NCBI GenBank assembly: GCA_034190875.2
Contig: CM067354.1
Location: forward strand, 45,984,245 to 46,048,244
Length of the DNA stretch: 64,000 nt
From: Urechis unicinctus
Taxonomy: Eukaryota; Annelida; Polychaeta; Xenopneusta; Urechidae
Direction of reading: 5' to 3'
Part shown: in pieces, positions 50,186 to 64,000 of the stretch
Position numbering within the stretch: the first letter of the stretch is position 1
Layout: every line of letters begins with the position of its first letter
Program-made: the position numbers and the translations under genes
The notes under the pieces: generated by a model
Told to the model about the DNA's origin: nothing
Databases searched by the model: none
Seen by the model: only the letters and a program-made list of their open reading frames with translations

Positions 50186-52064
50186 ATGGAAGTCCGAATT
50201 GTAACGTAACGCCAATCACTTGCGTAAAATGAGCGGAAGCCAAATTGTTTTGAGATTTGTCTTAACTGCCTGAACTACGCACTTCAACACGCTTTACCCT
50301 TATAGGTACCTTTCCAAATATGTTCATCGGTGGCAAAGAATTCCATACAGCCTTCGATAGATGAGAAGCTTCACTACTATTGCATATCATGACGTAACTT
50401 ACCAAATAGGTCATCTTAATTTCGAATGTTTTAAATGTTAATGGAGTTTCGGTTCTTACCCATGACGCGATGAATAGGCCTTTTAGCATATCTATTTCTT
50501 TACACAAGTGCAATATATTTTTGTGGTCTTTTGGCCACTGCGGACATAAATATCATATGTCTCACACAGGCCAAGTGATCAAGTCGGAATTCGGCCAATG
50601 ATGAATATAAGTTGAAATAAGGTAACCTTTGTAATCATTCTTACATACACGATCCTTACACACAGCAGAATAAGTCTTGCAACAATGAGGAAGTTTTAAT
50701 TATCATTGTAGTTGTAATGTATTGACCCTGTTGGCTGGCTTGTTTTAAAAGTAGACACTGAGTTTGGAATCCAAGTGCTTGTCAAACAGAATTATTACGT
50801 TTAAGGCCGACGAGGAGTAACCCATACGCGTATTTCCAAGGGTAACTAAAATACCTTTGGTTGCTAGCAACAATAGTTGATTGTCTGATTGGTTGTTTGC
50901 AATGAAATATATTATGCATCGTATAACTCACCTGACTCTTACATATATTTTGTAGGCAAACTGTGAAGGCTTTTTTCGAGGCACTCATATCAATTAACTA
51001 TGGGTTGTTTGTTTTTTTATCAATATCAAGAAATGTATCTTATAGTGTCAGTATGATAAAAAAAGAAAAATACAAAAAATAAACAAAACAAATCGAAATA
51101 ACAATTACGTCCAAACATGAATAGCTACAGCCCGCACATTTCTGGATGCTGCTGAAAATGGGATCATTCAGGGCAATAAATGACTGCAAGGTTTAGGTTA
51201 ATGTCACCCAACATGGTATGTTTATGGCAAGGGCCTGGACTTAATTTGATCAGTTCACCAAATAAATTACCATTATCAAATCGACAGTCTACTGAATATG
51301 CCCATTCTGGCGGTTATCTCTCATTGTTCGGGTGCATTACTGAATAACTATTTGCTGTAAAACCAATCTCGTGTAGTGTTTGAACACAGAATGTATCAGG
51401 TGATGCTATCGTAGCCCTTTTGAGTGCCACTTATACTTGGCTATTGACAACAATGAAACAACTTGGTAGAGTCGCATGTATGGAATAATGACAGTGTTGC
51501 CTGTGAAATAGCATCTGGATTCATTGAAAATGAAGATAGTTAATCGCAAATTAGATCAATCTTGGAGAATGTATTAATCGATGTACTTGAGAGACTTAAG
51601 GTCTTGATTTGAACGATTGACTCGATAACTGGAGCAGACCATTCGGTAAAAACGGCATTGGTGCAAGCAATCCTTTTATTACTTAAGTTCATCAATCCGG
51701 CAGGCATGTCTCTGATCTGTATAGTTGTCAGTCGTACTGTATAAATCTCTCGATACATGGTGAACATTATCATCAATAACCACAGGCCCATTTAATGCCT
51801 AATATCCATACATTTACGATAATCGTCTCAGTTTATAACCATCCCTGGTCCTATAGCACCTATAATAATGATGGGAATCTGTCTGGAGGACATCTACTCA
51901 TGTGCAATGAAGACTCCATTCTGCTGGATTAAAACTTACAAAAGTCCAGAGGAATATAATCATGCTGTGAGATGATTCATTTGGAATACATACATCATGC
52001 AGTATCTTCATATTATCTGTTACCAACGGCGTGTTATTCACATTTTGTTACTGTAACAGGAGAA

Positions 52065-52490
52065 ACAAGATGATATGCCATGATCAGTTTCACGCGACAT
52101 GTGGCATGTTTGCGGTTGACCCAGATTCCGATCGCTCAATTGTAAACACGAGTACCGGCCTGCCTCCTCCCCCGATCTCTGCTAGTGAGGATAGTACAGA
52201 TACTTGTGTAGCCGTCACAACAAACACACTCACAGACGGCAATCGTGTATCAATGTGGGACACTTAGCCTAACAGCTGAAGAATGGCTGTGTTGTGTGTG
52301 GAAACGATCTACAGCTCAGTGACATTGAGTCGGAGAAGCTAATTGGATATGCAAGTGTGTTTACTATGAACTGTTCGATATGTGGCGGTGGGACCCCAAT
52401 GCACACATCAAAGCGTCATATTCCTGATCCAAGCCCTGGTGAAGAATTCGGCCCAACAAGAAAGCGAAAACATGCTATTTTTCGCCTATA
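52065..52490 (+). pseudogene. Probable Mutator-like transposase N-terminal remnant
   Basis: Two adjacent plus-strand frames look like one broken protein. The first reads through ISASEDSTDTC to DGNRVSMWD and stops at 52,267. The second, from about 52,270, gives GCVVCGNDLQLSDIESEKL, IGYASVFTMNCSICGGG and MHTSKR, ending at 52,491. The GNR, C-x2-C, G-Y-A, C-x2-C, TSKR order is the pattern of the zinc-binding segment that precedes the catalytic domain in Mutator-like (Phantom-type) transposases. The join is spoiled by a TAA near 52,270. No catalytic part follows and copy A has no counterpart. Assignment rests on motif order only; another zinc-ribbon transposase is possible. Confidence 0.45.
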
Positions 52491-54299
52491 GACAAATTAT
52501 AAAACTACAATTTTGGACAAAATTAGTTTGGGAACACCAGTTCATATTTTCTATAGATTCCCTGTGTGTGTCATCGGTCCTTGAGAAACACTCAACGTCA
52601 CGAGGACCCCATTTGTGCTACTGGTAAAGGCTGCGTTCATATTTTCTAAAAGTGAGTAAAGGAGAAGCCTCTTTCAATGGAGCAGCTGCAAAACGTTGTA
52701 CCACAATGTCAAATAGCGCGATATAGAGAGCAGTTTTTTCACTGAGTTTACAACATTGACCTTAGCGTACGGCTGCAGTAGTCAGGTTGAAAAATTCAAC
52801 GAAGGATTTCTTAATCACGCCACTTCGACCAACAAGAATCAATTACTGTGTAAACTATGGTTAACGTGAGCGTGAAGGAATGCATATTTTCTCTTATGTA
52901 TTGTCTATGTGAATGATAGCTGCAAACCCAAAACCCGGAGTGCAATTACTATGCAATTGTTGAAGGTGGATACGTCAAGAACTACATTATCAATAAAGCA
53001 AGCGAAATCTCTCTTTGCCTCTTTATGATCATTCTACGTATACAACATATATCACTGATGTGATATTTTTAAAAACTTTATCACTTGAATCAAAGACTCG
53101 TTGAACTTCTGTTAAACTATTCCTCCCTTAGATAGGAAATAGTATCCATAAACTGCCAGCCAAAAGGCAAAAACTCGTACACAACGAGGGAAAGGTATTG
53201 TCTCCACATCTTCTGGCCCAGGTTAATGTAATATGCAAAAGTAGAATTTGTTGAGCATACATGCAAAGTATACAAATGGTATAAACTGCATTAATATTGG
53301 TCTTGATTGAATGGCACATTCTCGTTTTCAGCCATGTAATACAACGCAATGTGCTTGTAAGCAAGACATTGTTGGTAGTCATACGATGTTATGCTAGACT
53401 ATTTGAGGGGTCCCACTAGAAGCCGGGAGTTTAATACTTCAGTCGATCTATCAAGCAAGCGACACAGAAAGAATGGATGATGTTTCGCGGCACTTGATGA
53501 TTGGTACAAAAAGGTCAAGTTAATTCCAGATGGACTTGATAAGATTCGTGGTTGAAGACTTCATTTCATCAGCAGCCAACTGTCCGTTGTCACCTGGTAC
53601 CTGGGTAACGATAAGAAATGCATGTTGGCTTTGCTAGAATTATTTTAATAACAAACAATTTATATTATATGATAAAACAGTCACAATTAACCCATCATTT
53701 ATGTAATAATGCGAGATGTAGATCCGTGCTTTATTTCAAGGCTTCAGAGCGCATTTGCTTTTATACAGAAACTCACAATATGCTACGTACCCGCAAAACG
53801 CTATCTTAAATAGAAAGGCCAAATTAACGAGTGAACCCATTGTTCTGTTCAATACAGTATTAGAAAGTCTAACTATTGATGTACGACCAATGTGCCATTC
53901 CAGAGTGTCGTGATCAAGATATTCATATTCGCCAACCTTCGTCAACACATCTGGACTCGCATGTGTGTCTCAACGACGAGCACTTGAAACTGTTGTAGAT
54001 GCCTTCGCGGTGAGATATGTTTTTACAAATGCCTCTGTCTCATTTATGCGCTGTCTCAAGTATTGCACCATTGTTTACCGGGCTACGTGGTCCGATTTTG
54101 TAATAATACTTATCTTTCATTCAGGGTTAAATATCTCATGATAACGAGTATATGTCTTCCATTTCAGGTCACATCGTTCTATTTTGCACCCTTTCTAACC
54201 TTCATTACATTGCAATATAATGTTTAAGGATACGCTCTGAAAGATTTGCTCAACGATCCTATTAGACATCAGAACGTTACTTTATCTGGGCCGAATTCC

Positions 54300-54810
54300 A
54301 CCCCGTTGTTCTCACCTGCTAGGTGAGGACACAGTTTATGCTAAGGACATGGTGCTTAACTTTGCATTATCCATCCACGCCCCTACATAAGCTTTTATTG
54401 ATAACAGATGTCCCCAACGAACATGGCAGTTGTCATTCCAGTGACTTTTATTATCTCACTTTTACGCACGTCACATGCAGGAGTGCTACTGGTCCGCTGC
54501 AAATAAACCTGTTAGAAAAGCAATTACTGCTTCTTTGTATGGGCTCGTGAGACTGTCAACGATGAAGCACATAAAGGACGTCCAGTGAAATCCCCCATCT
54601 TCTTCCCTCGGTGGAGATCAACAACTGACCTGGCCCTTCTTTTGCAGATATTATTCATTCTCATTGAGAGACTTCATCTGCACCAACATATCGGCTTAGT
54701 GAGTAATGCGCATGTTCCCATGGTGATGGCTTTTCATCCGCAAATACATCGTTCCGTTCCGGATTGCGTAATTATTGACAATGTCTCAACTCATATCGGC
54801 GCACCATAGA
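54300..54810 (+). pseudogene. Family Z, copy B, frameshifted
   Basis: Orthologue of 22,690-23,190 at about 93 % in the upstream part. The ATG (54,424) is followed by substitutions and a 2-bp deletion leading to TAA; later +4 and +7 length changes restore the original frame. The last part (54,585-54,809) is open and longer than in A, through LHLHQHIGLVSNAHVP to a TAG after THIGAP. Confidence 0.35.
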
Positions 54811-54953
54811 TCTTAACAAGCATTGTGGTTTTATGTAAGCCACTCATAATAGGTAGGCGTTGTTTACATTGCCTCAGATAAATATATAGACATCCACATA
54901 ATTTTATCAAATGTTATTTCAAACTAGGAAATATAATAGTTATTGTTGCATTA

Positions 54954-55460
54954 ATGTCTGCTTGTATTCATTGCTCGATGTATATTGGCTCAGCATTTAA
55001 TCATGTAGGCTTTGAGTCGAGAGAGAAATTACTAATCCTTTCAACAAACATATGTCTTTCCTATCATGAATTTGCAAGAATATCAGGCTTAGTTGCTGTG
55101 CGGTTAAGTACAATAGAATCTATTATCAGTGGGCTAATACTATCTTCGACGAATGTTTTGATGACTAAAAATGTAAAAATGATTGGTGAAATATTTCATG
55201 CAGTGGTATCAAACGTATTGGATTGCTCAATAGGCTTTGTTTGCCTTACCTCATTGAGTCAATCGCTGTCATTAATTCGTCTTGTGACACCATTTCGCTA
55301 TGCGCATAAGGCCCTGTTAAATCCCTTGGCGCGACAGATTGACCCATCAAGCCCTGCTAGGAAGCAGCTTCGCTGTCAAGGCATATGTTGGATTGTTTCC
55401 ACTAGTTGGCGAGCTGTGTCGTGCACAAATAAAAATGCATTCCCAATACACGTATTTTAG
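54954..55460 (+). CDS. Unrecognised open frame, 168 codons
   Basis: ATG-initiated, mixed hydrophobic composition (for example SIGFVCLTSLSQSLSLIRL), no domain recognised. The orthologous DNA in copy A (23,190-23,620) has stops and frameshifts in the same frame, so if it codes it does so only in B. Chance expectation for a frame this long is about 0.2 per window of this composition. Confidence 0.18.
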   Translation: MSACIHCSMYIGSAFNHVGFESREKLLILSTNICLSYHEFARISGLVAVRLSTIESIISGLILSSTNVLMTKNVKMIGEIFHAVVSNVLDCSIGFVCLTSLSQSLSLIRLVTPFRYAHKALLNPLARQIDPSSPARKQLRCQGICWIVSTSWRAVSCTNKNAFPIHVF

Positions 55461-56189
55461 TCTTCCCTATCTTTGTCTGAAATTGCATGCATTACCACAA
55501 GATCAGTTATGTACATTACTTGGCTTTTGTCTGGAATAAACAATTACCACGACACAGAACATTATTATGGTTTTTACTAAGTACCCCATGCTTACCAAGG
55601 GCTGGATATCACCGTCATTATGCTGGCATTTACTATAAAATACACTGAAAAATATTAATACACTGATGTTTACGAACTGTTGGTCAGTGTAGGCCAATCT
55701 ATACATTGATCACAACATGCAACGGCCGGGATCCCGTCAATGATGAAATGGCACCGAGAGTCAAATCGCTCAAATGACTTCCTCCCCACGCCCGCTTAAC
55801 TCACCTGAATAGGCGGTATTATTTCGTCGTCACCTGGCACATCGCAATTTGCTTGACATAGTATTTATGATTAATACCTTAAAAATCGCCTTGTCGGCAA
55901 TTACCCTCACCATGGCTTGTTGTATATTATTGCAATATTTCCGCGTGGTCCAACAATGCTGACGACAATATACTCTGCTGTTGTCCTACATTGCTTCAGT
56001 GAGCGCGGGCATGACACATAGAGGATAGAAAGCCTCCCTGACGTAGCATTGCGGTGTCTCATCCAACTATGTTGCTCACTCGCGTATCTTGAGCACTCCC
56101 GTCAGTCGGCCATCCCAGCGTTATACTATATGCCGAATCGCGGGAATTTTTCCCTACATTCATCACGAATCAATCATCACCAACACAGT

Positions 56190-56540
56190 ATGCAAACATG
56201 GATCGTTGTTCGTGGTGCTCTATATTCCCTTTGTAATAATCAGTTACAGAAAAATTACACATTGGTCAGTTCTCATTCCAGTAACAGAACTCAAAAGGAC
56301 TCCATCGAATGCTGACGACTATGTGGGGGGTCTCTCTGGTATTTACTGCATACCGGACATAATTTATCAGATATAGACGGTGTGGCTGCTGAAGGGATGC
56401 CGTCGGCTGAAATATTATTGCAAGGTAAGAATAGTAGGTAAATGTAACTTTATACCATGCTGCTCGGTTTGAGAACATTCAACTCTTATTTCCTGTTCAA
56501 CTCGCATTTCGTTTATTCAAGATAATGGACTGATATTCTA
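56190..56540 (+). pseudogene. W-family block, copy B (56.3 kb)
   Basis: Orthologue of 25,030-25,370. Contains TCATTCCAGTAACAGAAC, and the exon-like piece IDGVAAEGMPSAEILLQ followed by a GGTAAGAATAG donor at about 56,423. Four residue changes against copy A and no stop within the piece. Confidence 0.35.
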
Positions 56541-57349
56541 TAAGGTAGGTAAATGTCATATTTAATAAAGAAGCAGGTGATTGGTGTTGGCTTTCGATAA
56601 CCAGGCAGCAGTAACTCCAATAATTAAGCAATTCACGCCGCAGTACATTAGTTACTTCACTTTCGGCCGTTAGCACCTATTGTGTTGATCATCTCATTAT
56701 ATGTAAGACAACCTACACAATTTCCACTTGATAAAATCCTGACGCCACCTATGCTCCAGTACATTCTTTGTAGTAGTCCCTGTAGCTGGCTCTGGAATGC
56801 CAATATTTAGCCTGGATAATGTAAATGCTAACATAGTGCACTTCGCTGTTATTGACGATTTTAATCCTTCCCATCACAGTACAAGAGATGTCTAAGCCTC
56901 ATACATGATAAGGAACAATACCTTGCCTTATATGTCTAACCATCATCTTTAATATTATCTTAATCAGGCCTGTGCATTGACGCCACATCAAGATGGAGTG
57001 CTCTGAGAAAACATCCGGATTCATTATGCATCTCTTACTTAACTTGATCCTTGGTACCGCATTGCAATGTTATAAATGGAGGCAATATGAATCAATAGTT
57101 TAATGCGTTAATCACTGTTAAGGTGTTAGTTTGTCATTGGTCTTTGCATGGCCAATTATGCACGTACGTTATAATACTTGATGCATACTGTCTATATATC
57201 TCAAAAAATTAATGAGTATCGTGGTGAGTGACATTGTAAAAACATTCGCCCTAGTGAGTTTGCTTGTCAGAACATTACTCGTTGATTGCCATCACGGTGT
57301 GTTTGCAGTTGAGATGGCAACAATGAATACAGTAACGATAGGCTGTTTA

Positions 57350-57600
57350 CGATGAAGCACATCATCGAGAGCAACTGAAATCCCCTCAATTACTACCCTC
57401 ACAGGAGATGAACATCAGAGCTAACTCTTCTGAAGCAGTACTCTTACTTCTATGTAGAATTATTTTAGTTTCACCGACCCACTTGTGAGAAATGCTTATG
57501 TTTGAATGGTCATTGTATTCACTCTGCAAATGCATCGTACCGGTAATGCAGCTATATTTCCCATGTTAATGGGCATGCATAAAAATTATTATGTTGTTTA
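57350..57600 (+). pseudogene. Family Z-related block, second pair member
   Basis: GATGAAGCACATCATCGAGAG and TGAAATCCCCTC, followed by GTGAGAAATGCTTATGTTTG and TCTGCAAATGCATCGTACC, parallel the 3' half of 54,560-54,750. A corresponding, shorter piece is at 26,265-26,400. It is degenerate and marks an older internal duplication within the 29-kb unit. Confidence 0.4.
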
Positions 57601-58401
57601 ATGCACCGATGATAAGGAGGTTAGTGTTTTCTTTGTTTCAGTGCAACATATGGACATATCTAAACACCATGACCAGATATTGCATGCTATTTTCAACTAT
57701 GAAGCATAGAAGTAGTTTGTTTTGGCTTACATATCTGCCAGTAATAGATAGTTGGTGTTTTCGGGCTGTTGTGCTAAATGCTTATTTATGCATGCCTCCT
57801 CTTTAATGTATCGGCACAAAGCTACGATTGTGACTGTTGACGTGAAGGAACGAACCATCAAGCATGTGAAAAGTGCTGGCTTGTAGGCCTGAACAACTTG
57901 GGAAAGTGACGTACGACCACATCTATTCCCCACAATTTCATTGGCAATCAGCAGTTTTTTGCGTGGAATAAATAGATGATATGCCATATATCTGGGTGCC
58001 AGATAAATTGCAGCTGCTTTGTCCCCGGGCGTATCCTAGGTAGCTTTATGCCATTTCATTTATCAGACAAAATCGTTTATTGACGCATTTAAACAGAAGT
58101 TTAACCGTATTGATCACACAATCCGTCCGAATTATTCTACATCCTTCATGGGAATATCAAAATTGTGGCCCCTGAATTATCATATCAGACATCAGATGAG
58201 CTAGACAGCAATTGATTGTTTTGGAGTTGATGTACGTAATGAATTTATGACCATGTTACTTGTCGTTCAAAGACGAGCGCAAAGTAGATGTTAATGAACC
58301 AAATAGGGCCAACGTTGCAACTACATTGTCAATTCCCGGAAAAGCAACTTCGGTCAACATAATCGACTGAGCGAGGCGTGGGGCTCAACTATTTAACTTA
58401 A

Positions 58402-60283
<1,882 letters not shown>

Positions 60284-62030
60284 CTTTATCATAAGTTGCT
60301 TTCAGATGGGTTGCTACCCTTTTTATCTGTAATTATAAATAATTATTCGAAGAGAAATGGCATTGCTATAAACCAATTATCAGTAAATCATTGCACAGTA
60401 GGATTGAATATTGAAAATAGTAGAACCTATGCAGTGTTGCTGAATATTTTTGCATAGGACACATGCCAACAATCAATATGCATTTCTGCCCTGTTTACGT
60501 TCCCATATATCCTTATCACCCGAAGCATATTTATTGCAAATTCGCGAAAATTGTAATGCATAGCTACAGCCAACCAATTGTTTAAATGAGATGAAATTGG
60601 GGCAAGAATTTATCGAAAAGGACGATGAGAGAAAAAGACTGGTTTTATCATAATTGCTTGTATTGATATACATTAGCAGAAACTGATATATGCCATTTAT
60701 AAATATCCCGATATGTAATGTATACTACCTGTTGTGTATTTCATGGCGGCGACGGGGATAAATAATGCTGACCAAGGGTGATTCAGTTCACATATGGGGG
60801 TAATTTGACGCTATAATTACACTGCTACACAAGGCAGACAAGCCTTGAGTGTTAAACGTCCGATAAATCACCAACATGCATGCAATGAAACACAAATACC
60901 GCTGCATCAGATGCGTAACAGTAATCTCTTGGCATACAGGTTAGAATTAGCTACTACAGCATTAACGACCACTTAAGAACAGATACCATACAAAACGATT
61001 GGTAACTATGGCTTATTTGTGCATATGAATGGTTTATTTCATTACGGTTTTTACTATGATAACACTACGTAACGCAGATTATTGCAGCACTGATCACTTG
61101 AACGACAATGCATATCGGAATGATGTGGAAGCTGTAATAGCTCCATGGGCAAGTATACTCTCCTTCTGGTAATATATATCCGCCTAAGCGATAACATCAT
61201 TAAAAATCGTAAATAATCCATCCGCATGAGTTATGAAACAGTTTTTATATTTCAGAGTGACCGCTACTTTAAACACTTCACAAGTCTACAAATGCCTGTG
61301 CATAATTTGGTTCCATGCATCCTGAGGTAACCTGTTTGATGGATCTGCAGCACCGTTACAAGACAGCTTTTTTAATTTCATGCGATATTGTAGGATAGAC
61401 GAGTAATTAAGTATTGTAAGAAGACGTATAATGCAAGGTCGGCTGTATCTATGCTGCTTTTATCCCGATGCTGTAGGCCAGCTTGTGATACATGAAGGGT
61501 GTACTGGAACCTTTAGATATTTGTCATCCTGTATGGAAAATAGACATGCATATGGAACAAGTAATTATTTATCGCGTATACCATTTGCACCCCGCTGTTT
61601 GTATATTTGCAAGCAATATGTTTAGGAATAGGAAACGGATACTTATATTGTGAAAAATGACCACATCTGAGCAGTTAAGCCATATTAGTGTCAGAGGTTC
61701 CCCCGACAAACCAGTTGACGTTGGTGAGCATAAAGCAATAATATGTGACGTACCAGACCCCATGACATTTTAATATGGCTTGATAAATGGATTTCGGCAT
61801 ACAGTGCTCTGCGAATTGGATTCAGCTGCAACACCACGTTGACCTGAATAAGCATGTGGCTAAAAAGAAAGACGGATTTCGTTGTCCAACTTGTCATGAC
61901 CTGAGATATATTTGGCAAATTCTAACAAACCGACCACAAGTGACATACTTTCATGAACATACTTTCATGAACCAGCGTTCAGATAATTATGGTCTTATTG
62001 CTATACAATAGAAAAATGGTTTTGCATCCC

Positions 62031-62233
62031 TGCCCTCTGGCTCGTTTCGGGGAATCACGCCACGAGCGTCCACAAGGAAGCCTCCTACTGCCGTTTATCT
62101 TTTCAACAAGCATATGTCCTACCCACGAATACATTGCCCGAACGGTAGATTTAATTGTGATCGAAATATAATAATAGAATCATATATCAATGTGGTCAAT
62201 GTTATTGACCATGACAAATGTATTGATTCAAAG
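62031..62233. other. Hyper-conserved block 1, copy B
   Basis: Partner of 33,127-33,328, five substitutions and no indels. See that entry for the comparison. Sequence 60,290-62,030 before it is ordinary diverged copy-B DNA in which no gene was identified. Confidence 0.7.
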
Positions 62234-63109
62234 GGTACATATTGTGTTGCGTTATGAAATGATGAGTGCTGCGGTATTGATAGTATGAGGAGCACTCAAA
62301 AGGATTGTGCTTCTTCCTTACCAACATTTAAGTCTTCTAAGCAGCAATTAACAAAATATGATAAAATGTGACCGAAATGATTTCACGATTGCTCTGTTAT
62401 GTGCAGTATATGTTATCCTATATCGGTAATGCAGCATTATCTCAATGCATACACTTCTTGCTTGATATTTGGCAAGTCAATCATGTAACAAGTCGGTCAC
62501 AATTGTTGTGCGCCAGCTGCTATCTGGCAACCAATAAGCATATGTACACTGTATCAAGACTGTACTATATCAAGGTGGGGATGGGGATAGGTTGCCTATG
62601 TTTTCACATTTATTGGCAGTTATGCTCAATAAAGGAGAGGGGGCGTGAGTAATTGTGCAAAAAACATATATGTGTATATATAATTTTGAAACACAGCTCG
62701 ACCCATCATTTAATATAGAGGAGAATCGATCGACAATTTGAGTGCAGTCTGTTACATTGAATGAGAAGCAATCTTGACTAGATGACTTACAGATTACTGT
62801 TATGTCGGAAATCTTTAGTTTTATTCAAAGGGTTCATTAAATAGTCGCATACTGTGAACGCTAAATAAATCGAGGTCGAATATTGGCATTGCTAAGTCGC
62901 TGATGGCTACAAGCTAAACATTATTTACCGAAGCAAATTAGAGTTAGAATTTTAATCAAATGCATATTTCGTTGATTGCCTTACAGGCACGGGAATGGGA
63001 AACCACTTTTTTTAACAAAGACCAAAAATCCAACGGGTTGTTTTATTAAATAAGAAATAAACTAATTCGGTGGTTTACTTATAATAATCACAAATCAAAG
63101 AGATGATTA

Positions 63110-63410
63110 TACTGTGGATTATGCCGCATGGCGATTGACAGAAGCGCCCCATGATGGTATTGCTCCGTCATCCATTCAACCCATTTATGCCCTTACCCAG
63201 ACGAAAACAACAGATGGCTTTTCCAGCTGGCATAATGCCTGAATAATTTGTCGAACGAATGGCCAGTAATTGATGGTGACAGGTCAGGCTTAGTCGATAT
63301 GGGAGGAAAAGCAATAAAAACTAATCGCATGGTGTCATCGTCGTCGCACAAAAAAGACATAATTAATAACTCTCGCCTGAAATATCAATAAAATAGCAAT
63401 TACATTTCCA
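63110..63410 (-). pseudogene. Family X secreted-protein relic, copy B
   Basis: Keeps a longer in-frame stretch than its A partner (STKPDLSPSITGHSFDKLF, then RHYASWKSHLLFSSG), interrupted by TAA before GHKWVEWMTEQY. The leader region is broken by stops, as in A. It shows that the ancestral gene was similar in size to the open copy at 29,155-29,505. Confidence 0.5.
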
Positions 63411-63590
63411 TATCTAAGAGCCAATGCAATGTGAGCGGATCAATGCACCTATCATCCAAACACCTCATCCATCAAGACCACCTTTTGTAAAGCGCGGCCC
63501 ATCATCACACATTGGCTAATCTATCAAACAGATCACACAAAGCATTAGATACAGAAGACAATAATGATGAATTGTTTTGAAAGGAAGAGA
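63378..63590. promoter_or_regulatory. Hyper-conserved block 2, copy B
   Basis: Partner of 34,374-34,586 with three substitutions and no indels, covering the start region and 5' flank of the X relic. Confidence 0.5.
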
Positions 63591-64000
63591 TTATCGATAA
63601 TTTATGTTTAGAATAAATAGCTGGGCCAAAAGGATGGTATTGCATATGCTTTTGACACATTACCTAACTTTTTCCCGCCTCGTAAATGCATTGCTACACA
63701 GTTCTCACACTTATCTAGCGTAGCACTGACATAAAAAAAACTGCACTGAAGAACTGTACTAAAGAACTGACCGAATGAATCTACGAGTAAATTAAAAACA
63801 AAATCAAGTTTAATGTGATTTTTAAGTTTGCATATCTGGAACTTATTTACAAGTAATTCACCTAAAACTACCATCAGAATGTGAATGTCGAGTAATACAA
63901 ATGCCATAAATTCTATTTGAAATATGGCGACGTCAAAAATATCTTGAGTTGATAACACGTAGAAGTATTAGTAATGCATGAACAAAGCACTGGCTAAGTC

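Overview
The window looks like nuclear DNA from an invertebrate-type metazoan genome. It is AT-rich, CpG does not look strongly depleted, the genes that can be recognised have GT-AG introns, and there are very long (CA)n, (TA)n and (CT)n microsatellites. No operons, rRNA, tRNA or CRISPR arrays were found. The species cannot be named from the sequence. Most of the DNA is non-coding or decayed; only a few stretches are convincingly protein-coding.

The dominant structure is a hierarchical tandem duplication. A unit of about 29 kb starts near 11,145 (copy A) and again near 40,318 (copy B). B can be followed in the same order and orientation to the window end, where 63,384-64,000 matches 34,378-34,995. 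Identity is mostly about 75-90 %, broken by indels. Inside each unit are older, shorter sub-repeats spaced roughly 5-6 kb (for example 11,190 versus 17,340; 12,603 versus 18,349; 14,640 versus 19,380). The first 11 kb carries more distant relatives of the same blocks.

Copy B contains the best recognised locus, a 2.93-kb DNA transposon at 45,455-48,388. It is flanked by TTAA target duplications and has 18/20-matching terminal inverted repeats. On the minus strand it holds a five-exon THAP-domain transposase (Kolobok-like) broken by two frameshifts and three in-frame stops. On the plus strand, convergent with it, is a two-exon open gene for a protein with the cysteine-rich cytoplasmic 'ballast' domain of P2X7 receptors. 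A second transposase remnant, probably Mutator-like, lies at 52,065-52,490.

The duplicated units carry decayed copies of small, apparently secreted protein genes of unknown function. Family Y has three exons (13,469-14,433 and 42,383-43,422). Family X/W is a short signal-peptide protein with about ten copies on both strands; 29,155-29,505 is the only long open copy. Family Z is at 22,908-23,186 and 54,424-54,809. Two blocks of about 200 bp (33,127-33,328 and 34,374-34,586) are 97.5-98.6 % identical to their B counterparts while their surroundings have diverged far more. The rest of the window is microsatellites, minisatellites (24, 33, about 41, about 45, 50 and 52-bp units) and sequence in which nothing can be identified.
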